Positions 8,840 to 20,405 are shown, counted from the stretch's first letter. The stretch is 36,669 bases of DNA from Collybiopsis luxurians FD-317 M1 (GCA_000827265.1 KN834852.1:125635-162303); one strand, 5' to 3'. The notes: a model not told the origin generated them from the sequence alone. Numbers and translations are program-made.

Positions 8840-11570
8840 CAAACTTGGAGATGTAGCTGGGAGAGTACTCTGGGGGAGAATCGTCCTCCCCTCGAGCATG
8901 GCATAAGAAATCAGTAACAATCATGTCCAAAGCATCTTATCCGAGAAATTCCTTCCTCTCATTCCAGATCGTCCGTGGTCCTTTTGGCGGAAGCGTCAAT
9001 GCTTCGACGAACAATAGTCGACGACAGAAGGTATACCAGATGAGCTTTTCCAGACTGAAAAATTGGGGCAGGGACTGAACTTCGCTGAAAGAGAGACCAT
9101 CGTGAACATATACAGCGCCGATGAGCCAATCGACAACGTCCGCAAGTACTAGGCCATAACAGTCAATAAGCGGAAAGCACCATAAACAAGGGCAACTTGC
9201 CTTTAGTCGAACGCTCCTGCGAGTTCGTTCTTTTTCTTCTTTTCTTCCCATCCTCTACTATCGTCCCCGCCACCATTTCATTTGACCTCTAATCGTCTGC
9301 GGGTGGGTCTGGTAAGGTCACGGTACTATCCTCTTCCAGATTTTGCATAGTATCCGGATTCACCTGTGACACAGCTAAGCTTAGACAACTCCTCTGTCAG
9401 CACAGAAGCAATCGTCGCAATATACAACGGCTCCCATTTGTTTTGCAAGCGATCGAACTAAAAAACACGTTATCAGGTTTCACCGTCAACACCAAAATCA
9501 CCACCCCTACATACCTCGAATAACCACGTATACAACCTGCCCGTCACACTCTCCTTCGCCAACCTCGTATGGTCCTTCCTCTTCGTCAAACAACCCTCCG
9601 GCCAAACGGATATTCCCAACAGCTGCGCAGCCATGACCACTTTCAACACCACATCGCCCAACGTTTCCAGCGGTTGATAATTCGTGGGCTCCTGGAAGAC
9701 CAGAGCAGATAAGGCGAGCATGAGGAGAGGGTTGTGGAACATGGAGAGGGCGGATTGGTCGGTGAAGGGAAGGAAGCGGAGGGAGTCAGCGGCGAGGCTG
9801 AGAGCGATTGCGCGGAGGATGGACAGGACGAGAAAGGCGTAGAGGGTTCCGGGTTAGGATGTGAGGGGATACTTGAGGATTGGGGTAAGATGAAGAGAGA
9901 CGGGGATCAAAGTGTGAGTTCCAACTGGACGGGGTAAGAGAAAACTGGTCAGAGGGAGGAAGGGGCGGACTTGGAGATGGGGATATCGAATTTGCGCATC
10001 GTCGAAGCGAGGATACCGCTCCAGGAATTTGGCTTCCTGTGGATCCCATCTCCATTGCACCAAATCATATACCTCATCCCACTTCATCGTCGACCCACTA
10101 ATACTCCCAAACAGCCTCGTCGTGTACTCCGGCGCCTCCCTATCTGATGCGTACATCCGGCCTACAGGCTCTATCCTCACGTCAAGCGTGCCCAGGGAAG
10201 GATGATGCAGGTTCAGCTCATCCGTTTAGTTGCGATTGTCTTTGACAGTCTCTGGTCCAGACGCACATACTCGGAGGTGCCAGGTGCCCTGTGGGAGAGC
10301 TGATTGCGGAGGGATTGAAGGTAGGGGTCGTTTTCGATGTCGAACCTGTTGGACGTGTGTTCGAGAGCGGCAAGGTTGGTGGAGAAGGGAGAGGTGCGGT
10401 GCTGAGTGCGTTGTGGACGAGTGGACGTATTCGGAAAGTTCAGAGCGGGTTTGCTGGAAGAAACAATGACCGAAACTGGATTCTTCTCTTTGATGGAAGT
10501 AAGAACCCAACGCCAATGCAACAGAGAATGAAATTAACTTACCAGAAAGCTTTATCGACATTTCCACCGAAAACAGGACTCGCAGTAAGACCTATAATCA
10601 TCGGCCTCCGCATCCTTCTCTAGCACCAGTAAGGCTAAGATCCGTCGCGGGCAACTTGTGATAAAACTCTCGCATGATTCGATTATACGGATCGTGACCG
10701 ACGGCATGGTGAACCTCGTCAAAAATGATCAAATCAATATTGACACCCATCAAGATATAGCCATGGTGCAGGGCATCGAGAAGGGCTTGTAGCGTAGAAA
10801 CCATGACTCNNNNNNNNNNNNNNNNNNNNNNNNNNNNNNNNNNNNNNNNNNNNNNNNNNNNNNNNNNNNNNNNNNNNNNNNNNNNNNNNNNNNNNNNNNN
10901 NNNNNNNNNNNNNNNNNNNNNNNNNNNNNNNNNNNNNNNNNNNNNNNNNNNNNNNNNNNNNNNNNNNNNNNNNNNNNNNNNNNNNNNNNNNNNNNNNNNN
11001 NNNNNNNNNNNNNNNNNNNNNNNNNNNNNNNNNNNNNNNNNNNNNNNNNNNNNNNNNNNNNNNNNNNNNNNNNNNNNNNNNNNNNNNNNNNNNNNNNNNN
11101 NNNNNNNNNNNNNNNNNNNNNNNNNNNNNNNNNNNNNNNNNNNNNNNNNNNNNNNNNNNNNNNNNNNNNNNNNNNNNNNNNNNNNNNNNNNNNNNNNNNN
11201 NNNNNNNNNNNNNNNNNNNNNNNNNNNNNNNNNNNNNNNNNNNNNNNNNNNNNNNNNNNNNNNNNNNNNNNNNNNNNNNNNNNNNNNNNNNNNNNNNNNN
11301 NNNNNNNNNNNNNNNNNNNNNNNNNNNNNNNNNNNNNNNNNNNNNNNNNNNNNNNNNNNNNNNNNNNNNNNNNNNNNNNNNNNNNNNNNNNNNNNNNNNN
11401 NNNNNNNNNNNNNNNNNNNNNNNNNNNNNNNNNNNNNNNNNNNNNNNCTCAACACGAGGTGATTGCATTCCTCTCGCGAGACTGTGGAGAATTTATGAAC
11501 CTTATTAAATAAACTGCATGCATACTGAATACGTTCCGGGCTTGCATTCATTGCGAGAATCAAGAATCTT
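8840..11570 (-). pseudogene. Dicer-like pseudogene 2 (psi2)
   Basis: This is a second decayed Dicer copy on the same strand as the intact gene. Homology begins in RNase IIIb (about 29945 of the intact gene) and passes the RNase IIIa second half, with about 140 bp lost near 9090. It then covers the GC-AG intron donor (GCAAGT, about 9190), the lysine-rich exon and RNase IIIa (NYQPLETLGDVVLKVVMAAQ, 9590-9680). The helicase C and dimerisation segment is deleted with the same join as psi1 (about 10215-10245). The helicase N part follows, including FDEVHHAV, with an 8-base frameshifting deletion near 10622. The P-loop region falls in the assembly gap. The 5' flank after the gap (11470-11570) still matches 34715-34810. 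It is non-functional as a Dicer. Confidence 0.88.
10810..11447. other. Assembly gap (run of N)
   Basis: 638 undetermined bases. By alignment to the intact gene the missing part should correspond to about 33965-34710 (P-loop exon, first intron, start codon and proximal 5' flank). The gap length is roughly right for that. Any open frame drawn through it is meaningless. Confidence 0.98.
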
Positions 11571-11800
11571 CACATCGATTGATGATTCTGCCGAGAAAAA
11601 TATGTAATTATGCGCTCGCACGAAAATCGTCCAAAAAACATACTCTGAAAATCTACCCTACTCTACATTTATTTACATTAACAATTCTAATCTACAAGGA
11701 GCCTAAAATCCCAAAAAAGTCCTTCCCCCTCAAAAAAAAAAGAAAAAGAAAAATGAGTATACAAAAAGATTGTAAAAAAACTAAACTAAACTAGCACTCT
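11448..11800. other. 5' flank of Dicer pseudogene 2, homologous to flank of intact Dicer
   Basis: Bases 11475-11570 and, more loosely, 11600-11760 align with 34715-34980. They share the ATGAACCTTATT and TTCCGGGCT blocks and the A-rich tract near the end. The duplication therefore carried upstream sequence along with the gene. No coding potential is seen. Confidence 0.65.
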
Positions 11801-12599
11801 CAGACTCAAAATCAGAACCAAACTACTCTCGCAATTGCATTCAACGGTAGGTTGGTCACTCTGATCTTTCACACCAAAGCAACTCAAGCAACCACATTTT
11901 GAATATAGATCCTAAGACAGACACATATGCTCTCAGTATCCAGTCTGCAAGTTTACCATTGTCTACATAAAAAGTACAACACCGCGACTACTAATAAAAG
12001 TAACTTCACAACCTGCCCCATTCCTTTGAGTACATTGGTTCAAGTACCAGCTATAACAGGTTTATGGGCACCTGTAGCTAGACTTGGGTGTGAATGGCAA
12101 ATATATTAGAATATACTCAAATATATTTGTTACATTTGAGAACGAATATCAAAAGAGTGGTAAATGTGCTCATCACAAAGTCCTATATTCAAATCCAAAT
12201 GTGGACTTTGATTACTGTGATACTCGCCACCAATATTCGACATATATTGAGTGAATAAAAACATACACCTAAGTGAGATTTGAACACAGGAAGTATAATG
12301 AAAGTGACTACGAAAGCAATTAGTCCAATATTATATCTACCACTACTGAATATAGCATATTAAAAAGCATCGGCGCTCCCATGTATTCGGCGTGGTTAAT
12401 CTCCTCCACAGTGGCATCATTACATGGGGCCAGGCATGTAAGCAGTGGGTGCATGGTGGGAGGAATACCATACAAGAATCCTCAACCGCACATGATACAG
12501 GACAGACTGTAAATGCCATCTGGCCCATAATATTTCCTGAATATTTGAACATTATTCAACATTCACTGCATTTGGCATTCGTGTAGTCGAATGCCTTTT
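11801..12599. other. AT-rich intergenic, no gene seen
   Basis: Only short open frames are present. There are ATATATTTG-type simple motifs near 12100-12260. I recognise no repeat element. Confidence 0.4.
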
Positions 12600-12930
12600 T
12601 TTCTCATGTGACTCTTCGTACCATCTAGCTAATCCAATAATTCCGTGCTTCACTTCGACCTATTCGTCATGTCCAAATTTCAACAACACCACCGTGCACG
12701 CCGATGGAAAACCAAGCGCTTCCACTCAAGTCGAGTTTGGATACGCACTTGTGACACATTTGTTGCGGAACAGGTATGGGGTTACAGCCGGTCAGATTCC
12801 ATCGATTTCGGGACGTTCCTGACGGTGTCCCTTTGGAGATAACTGACGTGGTTGGGCAGAATAAGGTATACGCCTTATGTCAGCTAGTCAGTCTTGTAAA
12901 AAAATTGGCACCCTCCGGAGCACTGTTCGG
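12600..12930 (+). pseudogene. Gene X/O remnant, copy 3 (truncated)
   Basis: 12600-12896 repeats 4250-4563 closely. The coding frame is kept: NTTVHADGKPSASTQVEFGY, then ALVTHLLRNRYGVTAGQIPS, then NKVYALCQLVSL. The intron donor seen in copy 1 (GTACGT) is GGACGT here, so normal splicing is probably lost. About 270 bp between X and O are missing, and segment O breaks off after GGAGCACTGTTC at 12930. This is a dead copy at the right end of the tandem array. Confidence 0.6.
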
Positions 12931-13412
12931 GCCATTAGCATAAAACGGCACCTTCGACATAATGGTATGTACCGGTGACGCCAGGGCAAAGGTGGGCAAC
13001 AATTTTTTTTCTCATTGTTCTGTCTATTGGGATTTGGGATTCTGGGGTTTAGAACTTTAATATACTTCGTAAACAATCAATTTTGAAGAAGCAGACACAT
13101 TCTAGTTGTAACTAAAACCACGCTCCAGAGCGAATAGTTGATGGATTTTTGAGGTACTTCCTGTATTCCTCTTGACCGCTCTGTCGGAATTAAACCGCAT
13201 CTTCCATTTTTCAAGCCATAGTGCTCGCATCTCTGGAGCTTAGCTTTACACTATAACGTTTCCGCCCGTAGGAATACAATACAATGACCGCACCTAGAAT
13301 TACAAAAAAGCTTAATTATGGAAGAAACAAAATACCACCAATGCAAGGCCGAGAATGAGGTTTTTATTGTGGTTTCCTTCAACATCGACTGAATAGTATT
13401 AAATAATTCTCA
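12931..13412. other. Intergenic and left part of duplicated block A
   Basis: From about 13192 the sequence aligns with 21410 onward (block B), starting at GCATCTTCCATTTTTCAAGC. In block A the ATG of the small gene seen in block B (21422) is followed by a stop after five codons, so that gene is absent here. 12931-13190 shows nothing recognisable. Confidence 0.55.
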
Positions 13413-15167
13413 TCACATCCTAGCTGGTGTACCGTAGATGACTTGTATGGTATCAGCGATCTCGCGGGCTAGTGAGCGTTCAAAATGAGTATTCCGAATA
13501 AGCTGCCATCGAAAACAGGATTCCTGTTACTCACCCATTTCATCGGGCTTTTCCATAGGAATCATATGCGCTGCGTCCGGTAGGTTGATGCTTGACGTGT
13601 ATCCCGGTCGCTGTTTTACCAGCTCTGCGGATAACTCGGGAACACCACCGATACTGCACGAAGTGACCGATAAAAGGGGAAATAAGAAATGAGATTGGCA
13701 TCTGGAATATTAATATGAGAGCCCTAAACTGCTCGAGTACTCACCCTCCTCCCTTCTTCGGGTCAGGCATCACCCACTTGATATAAACTCTCCCATCCAA
13801 GCTCGGCAGCTTCTCGTACATATCCTCGCTCGTTTCTTTCGCATTGATATTCGCCAGAGCCTCATATACAGGGTGCATCTTCAAGCGGACCTCGCCGGAT
13901 TGAGGGTCAGAGTGGAGGCCGGATTCGACGTAAATTTTGAACGCGTCAGGATGCCATGGAGCGAAGAAGGGTGATTTTTTGAGGAATTTGAAAGCTTCTT
14001 CTCTGATGTACAGTATGTGTGTGCGGATGAGTGAATGGGGATGTGACGTTAATTGGAAAAAAGTCTGGTTTTATTTATGATTTATGACGCACCTTGATTT
14101 CCAAGAGTTAATTCGACTGAATCCGAATTGCGCCAGGAATGTGATTGTACGCTTCAATGTAGGATGGTTCCGTTTCACGATACCTGGATCCGCTAGTACC
14201 AAGGCGGAAAATAGTTTTGGATACGTATAACACGACCGAGCGCAGACGTTTCCGCCGAAAGAGTGTCCGATTGCGATGATTCGTCGATCCGAGAAACCCT
14301 GGTCTATCCGCCGTTGGAATTCGGTCCCGGATACGCGAGGTAGATAAGTAGGTACGGTATCGGATGTGACTTGGGACGGAAGGTAATGGAGGAGGAAATG
14401 AAGAAAGTCTCTGGCGCTGTCGTACCAGTCCGCTAATGGGAAGGAAGAAGAAAATTAAACCTGGGGGAAGCGAAGTGGGACCTTCGTTAGGCTAAGCTTA
14501 CACATTTGATTAAGCTTTCCTTCATTCAAGAGCGCCGAGTCTCCAGTATCGACAGCTTCCCATGCCCATATTTCTTCAACGTCCCGACCGGCTGGCGATT
14601 TGAGTAGACTCAATATCAAAGGTTCCCAAGTCTGATTTGGAATGATATTTGAGTGCACCAGGCTAGGCTTATATGAATACGAACCTCCTTATTACATCCA
14701 ATAGGATGTACGAACACCAAGGTCAAACCTTTCCTCCTCCTAGGCGAGCCATCCAAATCCTTCTTCACGTATCGGCTCACACAGTTCCACAACAGCCGCT
14801 CGTGAGCGTCCAGTTTTCCCTTTGCACGCCTAGACTCGACAAGCTGTATCCGCCACTCCCATAACTTCCCTACGTTCTCTTTAGCCACTTTTTGTCTCGC
14901 TTTCGGATCTAGCTTCTTCATTTCCGCATAAGATACCATGGATTCCTCCTCCAGGGGTCTGAATTCAGGGCATGTTCTAAATGGAGCAGCATCAATGATA
15001 TGAGTGGACAATGTATAGGGTACAGTTGTGTCGTTGTGCCATAACGGTTTTCGCGGAGGAGAAGGAAGGCTTGGTCGATGATTCGGCAGTTCTGGAGGTG
15101 AGTCGAGAGCTACGGAGTTTAGCTGCAAGGGATCAGTCTCCTGCGTACTGCGGGGCCGGGATACCAT
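13413..15167 (-). CDS. Alpha/beta-hydrolase, copy A
   Basis: Alpha/beta-hydrolase-fold enzyme (AB_hydrolase_1 type) of 461 residues; the substrate is unknown. Exons are 15167-14685, 14631-14502, 14432-14093, 14002-13745, 13653-13535 and 13468-13413, joined by GT-AG introns of 53-91 bp with frame kept throughout. Visible motifs are the oxyanion-side strand LVFVHPIGCNKETWEPL, the nucleophile elbow GHSFGGN (Ser) and a C-terminal PDAAHMIPMEKPDEMA supplying the catalytic His. The Asp is not certain. The layout resembles fungal hydrolases of the peroxisomal-lipase (LPX1) and toxin-biosynthesis-annotated group, but that is family resemblance only. No signal peptide is seen and the extreme C-terminus (PARM) is not a standard SKL signal. 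A second copy with identical exon lengths lies at 21619-23336. Confidence 0.9.
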
Positions 15168-15230
15168 GATCGACCTTTAAGAGTGAAGAAAGGGAAGAAG
15201 GGAACCGAAGGACTAAACGTGATAAGTATT

Positions 15231-15242
15231 CGATATATAACT
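15231..15242 (-). promoter_or_regulatory. TATA-like box upstream of hydrolase copy A
   Basis: On the minus strand GTTATATATCG lies about 65 bases before the ATG at 15167. The same element is kept before copy B at about 23396-23407. The spacing fits a TATA element with a short 5' leader. The transcription start is inferred, not shown. Confidence 0.4.
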
Positions 15243-16310
15243 TCGATGGAAGCCCATCAATCATAATGCTCTTTAAGCGCTCCTTGCTGAGCGGAGTCGG
15301 GTAGCAGTGTACACTGTGTACGCTTTACAGGAGATTCGGGCCCGACCGGTTACCTTTGTTCCCGGTTCCTGGAGTACTTATTAGTCCTGAATTGCATGCA
15401 TCAGTCGCTGATTTTGAGATTTACATCTCGAAATGGACTGCAAATCATGTATGAGTAACGAGTGAATTCTATGGGCGTCGGGCAAATAGTGACGACAAGG
15501 ATCCGAGTCATGAACTTGACATATGAACATGTACCGATGCGATACCGCCTTTATGCAGGTACAGCATAGAATTCAGCGTAAATAATCAATGCGTGTGATC
15601 TATGTATACCAGCGTCCCAATCTTACCATTTGTCTTGAAACAGATGATTGCTTTGGATGTATGAATCCCACAATACGCATGACAGAGAGGGTATGAAGGC
15701 CAGAATGAAGCCACGGCGTGATGCATGTACGTGAGGACTTCAAGCTATATCAGTGCCATAAGAAAACCACTTAACTGTGCGTCTAGTTCCGGTCAGGTGG
15801 GAACTTTCTATTCATCGAAAGACGCCGTCCTCTGAAACTCCGCGGCTCGAGAATTTGTGCCGCCAGTGATCTCCATAGACGCATTACACGGTGCGATACC
15901 GAAAACAGGCGAGCGTTCGACCAGGAAGGAGGAGCTTTAGAGCTGATGATAATGTACACTTCGACGCCAAGAGTCACTTTAGTTTACTCGGTGTTTGACG
16001 CAGCGGTGAACTCCGGTGATGTTTTTTAGACAAGAGATAGCGACCCGATAAGCGTTTGGGATCAGAATGTGTCTTCCAGCCTTTAGTATCATAGTTGTTT
16101 TTGACAGTTTCGATTCGAAGTAGTCGTTATGAGCATATACCACCTAACAAAGAAAGTCCGTAGTCCAGGTTGAAGCAGAAGGAACGTGTTTCCCGTCGAG
16201 GTTTAGTCAAAATTCCGGTCATTTCTCTATATACCGACATCGACCGAAAGTTCAATATCCAATTGTAAAGCTGGCAACCCGGTCAGCCGTCTTGTAGTTC
16301 CCGAAGCCAG
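15243..16310. repeat. Duplicated block A, upstream flank of hydrolase A
   Basis: It aligns in pieces with 23408-24215. Shared stretches include CTCTTTAAGCGCTCCTT, AATGAAGCCACGGCGTGATG, TAGTTCCGGTCAGGTGGGAA and TCAGCCGTCTT. Block A carries about 300 bp (roughly 15375-15690) that block B lacks. The homology ends where the hAT-like element starts in block B. No gene is seen. Confidence 0.7.
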
Positions 16311-17700
16311 AGTTGTCCGGAGTTAGGCAAATCGGAAATGAGATCGCAATGACCGCAGGTCACCATAAGGAGCTGTGAGCTTGCCGAGAAGTAGTGGTGG
16401 CTCATCATCGTTATTACGACCAGGAAGGGTATATGTACGTGAATATATGAATATGCTTGGTCCTCATAGACTCGCATCGACCAGTTTAATTCCCATAAAT
16501 GATCACGGAAATTGCGCTCGCGGAAACTTTACTCAATTCCTAAGGCGATACTATATTTAGATCTTAGCCGCCTGTGTGTGTGCGGGATTACTCTACATTA
16601 CCTTACATCACTAGCATTCAACTCCGTTCACACTGTTACTAATCATATACCCAATCCGATACAGTATGCGCCGGGGTGTCTAGTCATGGCACTTACTGGG
16701 AGGCCCAATGTACTGTTAATAAATGCTTCGCTTTCTTGTTTAGGGCGACAGGTAACTCTTACCGCAGCTCGGCACTTGCAAAGTCGAAAGACTATCGTGT
16801 ATTTAAAGAACACAATAACTGGTATAGAATCTAATTTTATCCTTTCAAAGTAACCAAAGCGAGACCAGGGACACCGAGCTGCCACAGATCTAAAGACCAA
16901 TAGCAGAAGTAACCGTGTTTATGGTAAAGAAAGCGAATTAGGTACTAAGACCGAGAATTGCGATACGGTGAAGACGACTTCACTGACATTGCTTAAGTAT
17001 CATATTTTTAGGCTAAGTAGCGGAGCAGGTATATACGGCCGCACATACCGCATCGATATCGTAAATTGCCCGTACCGTACCGTGAAAGCTTAGTATCTTA
17101 TACGATTACCGTTACGTTCTGGACCCTACCATGAATTGCCATATTTTTGGGGGCGGATCCCTATGGTAAACTTATGGAAGACTTAGCAAAATGACTCATT
17201 AGGTTAGGCAGGTTCATTCTTTCCTTTCCGAAGAACATAATAGTATTTGTCCGCAACGATTATCACCAAAGTGACAGGCATTGCATTGAAGTAGATAGCC
17301 TCCCATTTTATTTATTTATTTTTTTGCAACACCGAAGGCAGCTTTGCCAATGTGATGTGCTACCATTAATGCGGTGAAAGACTAAAAGTCGGTGCATTTT
17401 GGTTCCTTGGGACTCTAGCAGCGAAAGGACAGGCATTCTCTCTCATCTGAGGTGATGACCGGTCATCCTCCAATGTCTCAATGGGTCGTTATAGATATTG
17501 TTGTTTCATCTCACATCAAGCTGACGTGTTACTAGTAGGGTGAGAAACCTTTAGAGGGATGAGTTGTAAGTCATCAAGATGTATGATAGTGGGCCAATAC
17601 TAATTCAACTAACTCGGAGTCGTGGCAGCATTTGGTGCATTTTTCTGATGGGGGAAATTCATAGAACTTTCTCAGATTAATGTAATGTGCACTGACTATA
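16311..17700. other. Gene-free region with a possible hAT-like end
   Basis: No credible coding sequence. 17030-17128 contains several TACGG/CCGTA motifs and ends in GGACCCTA, which resembles the termini of the element at 24220-28817. It could be a solo end or a decayed relative. The open frames here are short and start in arbitrary places. Confidence 0.4.
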
Positions 17701-18850
17701 ATTGTATAAAGCGCAAGCATTAAACCAATTCAAAATTGCCTGCCTTGAATGATGCACAAAATTATTGACACATATATATTTCAAAACATGTTGCCAAATG
17801 CCAATCATCTCACAGACATTCACCCTCTAACAAGGTGGTTATATATCATACTCTGGCACTCCCAGCTGTGGGAATTTGGCATTTCACTGGCTATAGACTA
17901 GAGTTGGCTAACACCTGCTAACCCACCTTCTCAACCAATGTCCTGCAAAAATCAATTATCTAGTTTGGGTTTAGATAGTCCATTTTCAGTTGTTTGCCAG
18001 GAATCCATGGGAAATATAATAATTGACTGTACTCTACTCCCAAGTCAACCATCAAGTGTGTGAGATCAAAGCAGTTAGGTTCTTTTCAATACATGGCTTC
18101 TATTTGCTGCACCAATATGACTTGTATAGTGAAATTGCTGTTACAACTTTCAAGGACATTGGAAAATGCAATACAAATATATAAAATACTGTATATCCAA
18201 TCCTGTACTGCTGATCATCTGAGAGACATTCCCCCAGGACTTGAGGTTAATATAGTAGCATTAAACTCAAATCTTTCCATTTCAACTTATATACAAGGGC
18301 AGTGCTGCACTGAATTGGTGCCTACAGGAAGGAATATACTTTGAGCATTCTGCAAAGGAGTGTGTGCAAGGTAACTTTTCTATTGACTTTTTTTAAATTT
18401 ATTCAAGTTACATGAAAGTTACCTCCACAAGACTTGCAAGTAATTTTTTTCCTGCACTTGATAGCTTTAACTTGCCGAGTCTCGGCAAAATGCAAGTCTC
18501 ATTGAAGCTTATTTCTGACACATTAAATATGTTTCTTTCACTGTTGAAGCCTTTTTATTGAGAATATGTCAGAATACTGACATTCTACGGGTCAGTTAAC
18601 TTGATGCACGGTGGGTCAATGCTAATGCATGGCAGGACTCATGCCCTTTTCAGTGATTGGAATAGATTACCTCCCAGATCCTGGATCATCAATCATCAAT
18701 ATAATGAAAACTAACTAAAACTGTATAAATTGCAAAAATTAAATCAGTTCAAAATTGCCTGCCTTGGATCAGGCACAGGATTTTCAGAGCAGAAACTTGG
18801 TATTCAATTCCATTTGCACTTGTAAATGCATTAAATCATTTGCATGGTTG
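17701..18850. repeat. Dispersed repeat pair with an inverted copy at 24440-24700
   Basis: The block TTCAAAATTGCCTGCCTTG occurs at about 17728 and 18747. The latter sits in a stretch (18580-18830) that matches the reverse complement of about 24440-24700, with shared GTATAAATTGCAAAAATTA and TGCCCTTTTCAGT. There is also a short hairpin at 18369-18424 (AGGTAACTTT against AAAGTTACCT). No protein is recognised. This is probably the end sequence of a transposon family. Confidence 0.55.
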
Positions 18851-19225
18851 CAGCATGCTTATCTAATGATTTCCCATTTTTGGAAGAGGGGTCCTGTGGG
18901 TCCTTGTGACCAAAAGGGAATATTATGTTAGGCAATAACCACTTCAGGCAACCACCCAAAGTAACCTACTTAGGGTATAATTTACTTTACATGATATTAC
19001 CCTAAGGAGGTCCAAGATGGGGCATCCTGCGCTGGCCTTTTTTTGATGGCAGTTGCCCACACTATAAAGATTTCAAGTGCTTTGCCCATTGTATAATGCT
19101 AAATTGAGCTGTTATAACCAACCTATTTACTTGTAATCCCAATATCAATGAAAAAATTTGCATAGATACTCTTCAAAATACTGGAAACCTTAGACTCAGG
19201 ATATTCTCCTGTATACTCCATAGCT
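18851..19225. other. Gene-free stretch
   Basis: No gene, RNA gene or clear repeat is recognised here. Confidence 0.4.
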
Positions 19226-19520
19226 TTGGATTTACAAGGTGTGAACTTACAGGTAGTAAAGATAACATCTATCTTTTATCATCCTGTATGAAATGGCTTG
19301 CTCTGGAGAAAGTTTTGAGGAGGTTGTGATTTGACTGTTTGGTTCATAGGTTGTGTTTGGATTTTCAAGGTATGCATTCGCAGGTTCAGGTATGCACATG
19401 CAAACTAATGTACATAGGTTTGGATTTGCAAGGTGTGCTCTCTTAGGTTCACTCAGTAGGTATGTGCTATATGATGTAGTACATGAGTTTCTATTTACAA
19501 GGTGTGTATTCACACATTCA
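19226..19520. repeat. Degenerate tandem repeat, period about 65 bp
   Basis: The core GGATTTRCAAGGTRTGYRTTC recurs at about 19226, 19356, 19418 and 19488, with a weaker unit near 19291. The unit ends in CAGGTTC or similar. The 88-codon minus-strand ORF over it is just the translated repeat. Confidence 0.5.
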
Positions 19521-19739
19521 GGGATAATTTAGTTGTATTTCTTGTTACAATAAATATTATAGCTTGTCTAAAGAATTTTTTCACAAGAGCCCTTGCAACT
19601 GCCCACTGGGAAGAAAGGACCCCTTTCAAGAACAACTTTAAGAACTATTCTAGCTGACTTGAAAATTGATATACATGATAAAATTAACTGCTCATTTAAC
19701 TTTTTAGAAAAGTTCAAGAGGGATCCAAACCCTCATTTT

Positions 19740-20405
19740 CTGAAGAAGAGATCCGTGAACCCGGTCCGAACCTGAACCGGACCTGAACCTTCTGAACCTC
19801 CAATCTCTGAGGTATACTTGAAGGTCAGTAATTACACAAATACTGAAGTTGTTCAGCTTCCTATGTAGCACAAAATCAATTTTAAAATGAAGTTTCATTT
19901 TATCTCAGCAATTGTTGCCTGCGATTAGAGTGTTTTTGCAGCTGCTTCTGTCTGCCATCCATCTCCGAGATCACATGCTCCAATGGCAGGGAGAGCTCTG
20001 CCATGCCAATCACGTGTCTAACAGTGATCTTACATGGCACATGCCAAATCTGATTGGGTGCAAAATTGCTCTATTGACCAAATCCTGCACAGATTGTGAT
20101 CATCATGTCATGTGATGATTATATTACTGTCCTGAATTTGGTATTTTGTGGGGTTCTGTAGCAAGTGTTTGCCCCATACTATAATAATCTTTGACCAGTA
20201 TACAAAAATCTGCATAAAGATCCAATTTAGGGGGGAGAAAGGTCAAGAAAAAATATTGCTTAGTTGGAGGTTCAAACCTGGTGAACCGGATCTGAACCTG
20301 GACCTGAACCTGAGGTTCGAGGTTCGAAATTTTTTGAACTGGACCTGAGGTTCAGGTTTGAGGTTCAGCAAAAAGAGCAGGTTCGTGGACCGAACTGAAC
20401 CGCAG
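19740..20405. mobile_element. Short element bounded by GGTTCAGG/CCTGAACC clusters
   Basis: The left side (19755-19800) is a run of GAACCTGAACC-type motifs. The right side (20265-20400) has the complementary GGTTCAGGTT motifs plus local palindromes such as CCTGAACCTGAGGTTCGAGG. The interior has no coding potential. This looks like a non-autonomous DNA transposon with inverted terminal and subterminal repeats; exact ends and a target duplication were not resolved. Confidence 0.5.

Noticed and set aside
10598..11563. Long ORFs spanning 10598-11563 on either strand
   Set aside because: They are open only because N bases give no stop codons; the real sequence at each end is Dicer pseudogene.
16512..16853. 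113-codon plus ORF in the gene-poor region
   Set aside because: No motif, no supporting duplicate and arbitrary composition; likely chance.
19247..19513. 88-codon minus ORF with repeated ANPN-like words
   Set aside because: It is the translation of a degenerate tandem DNA repeat.
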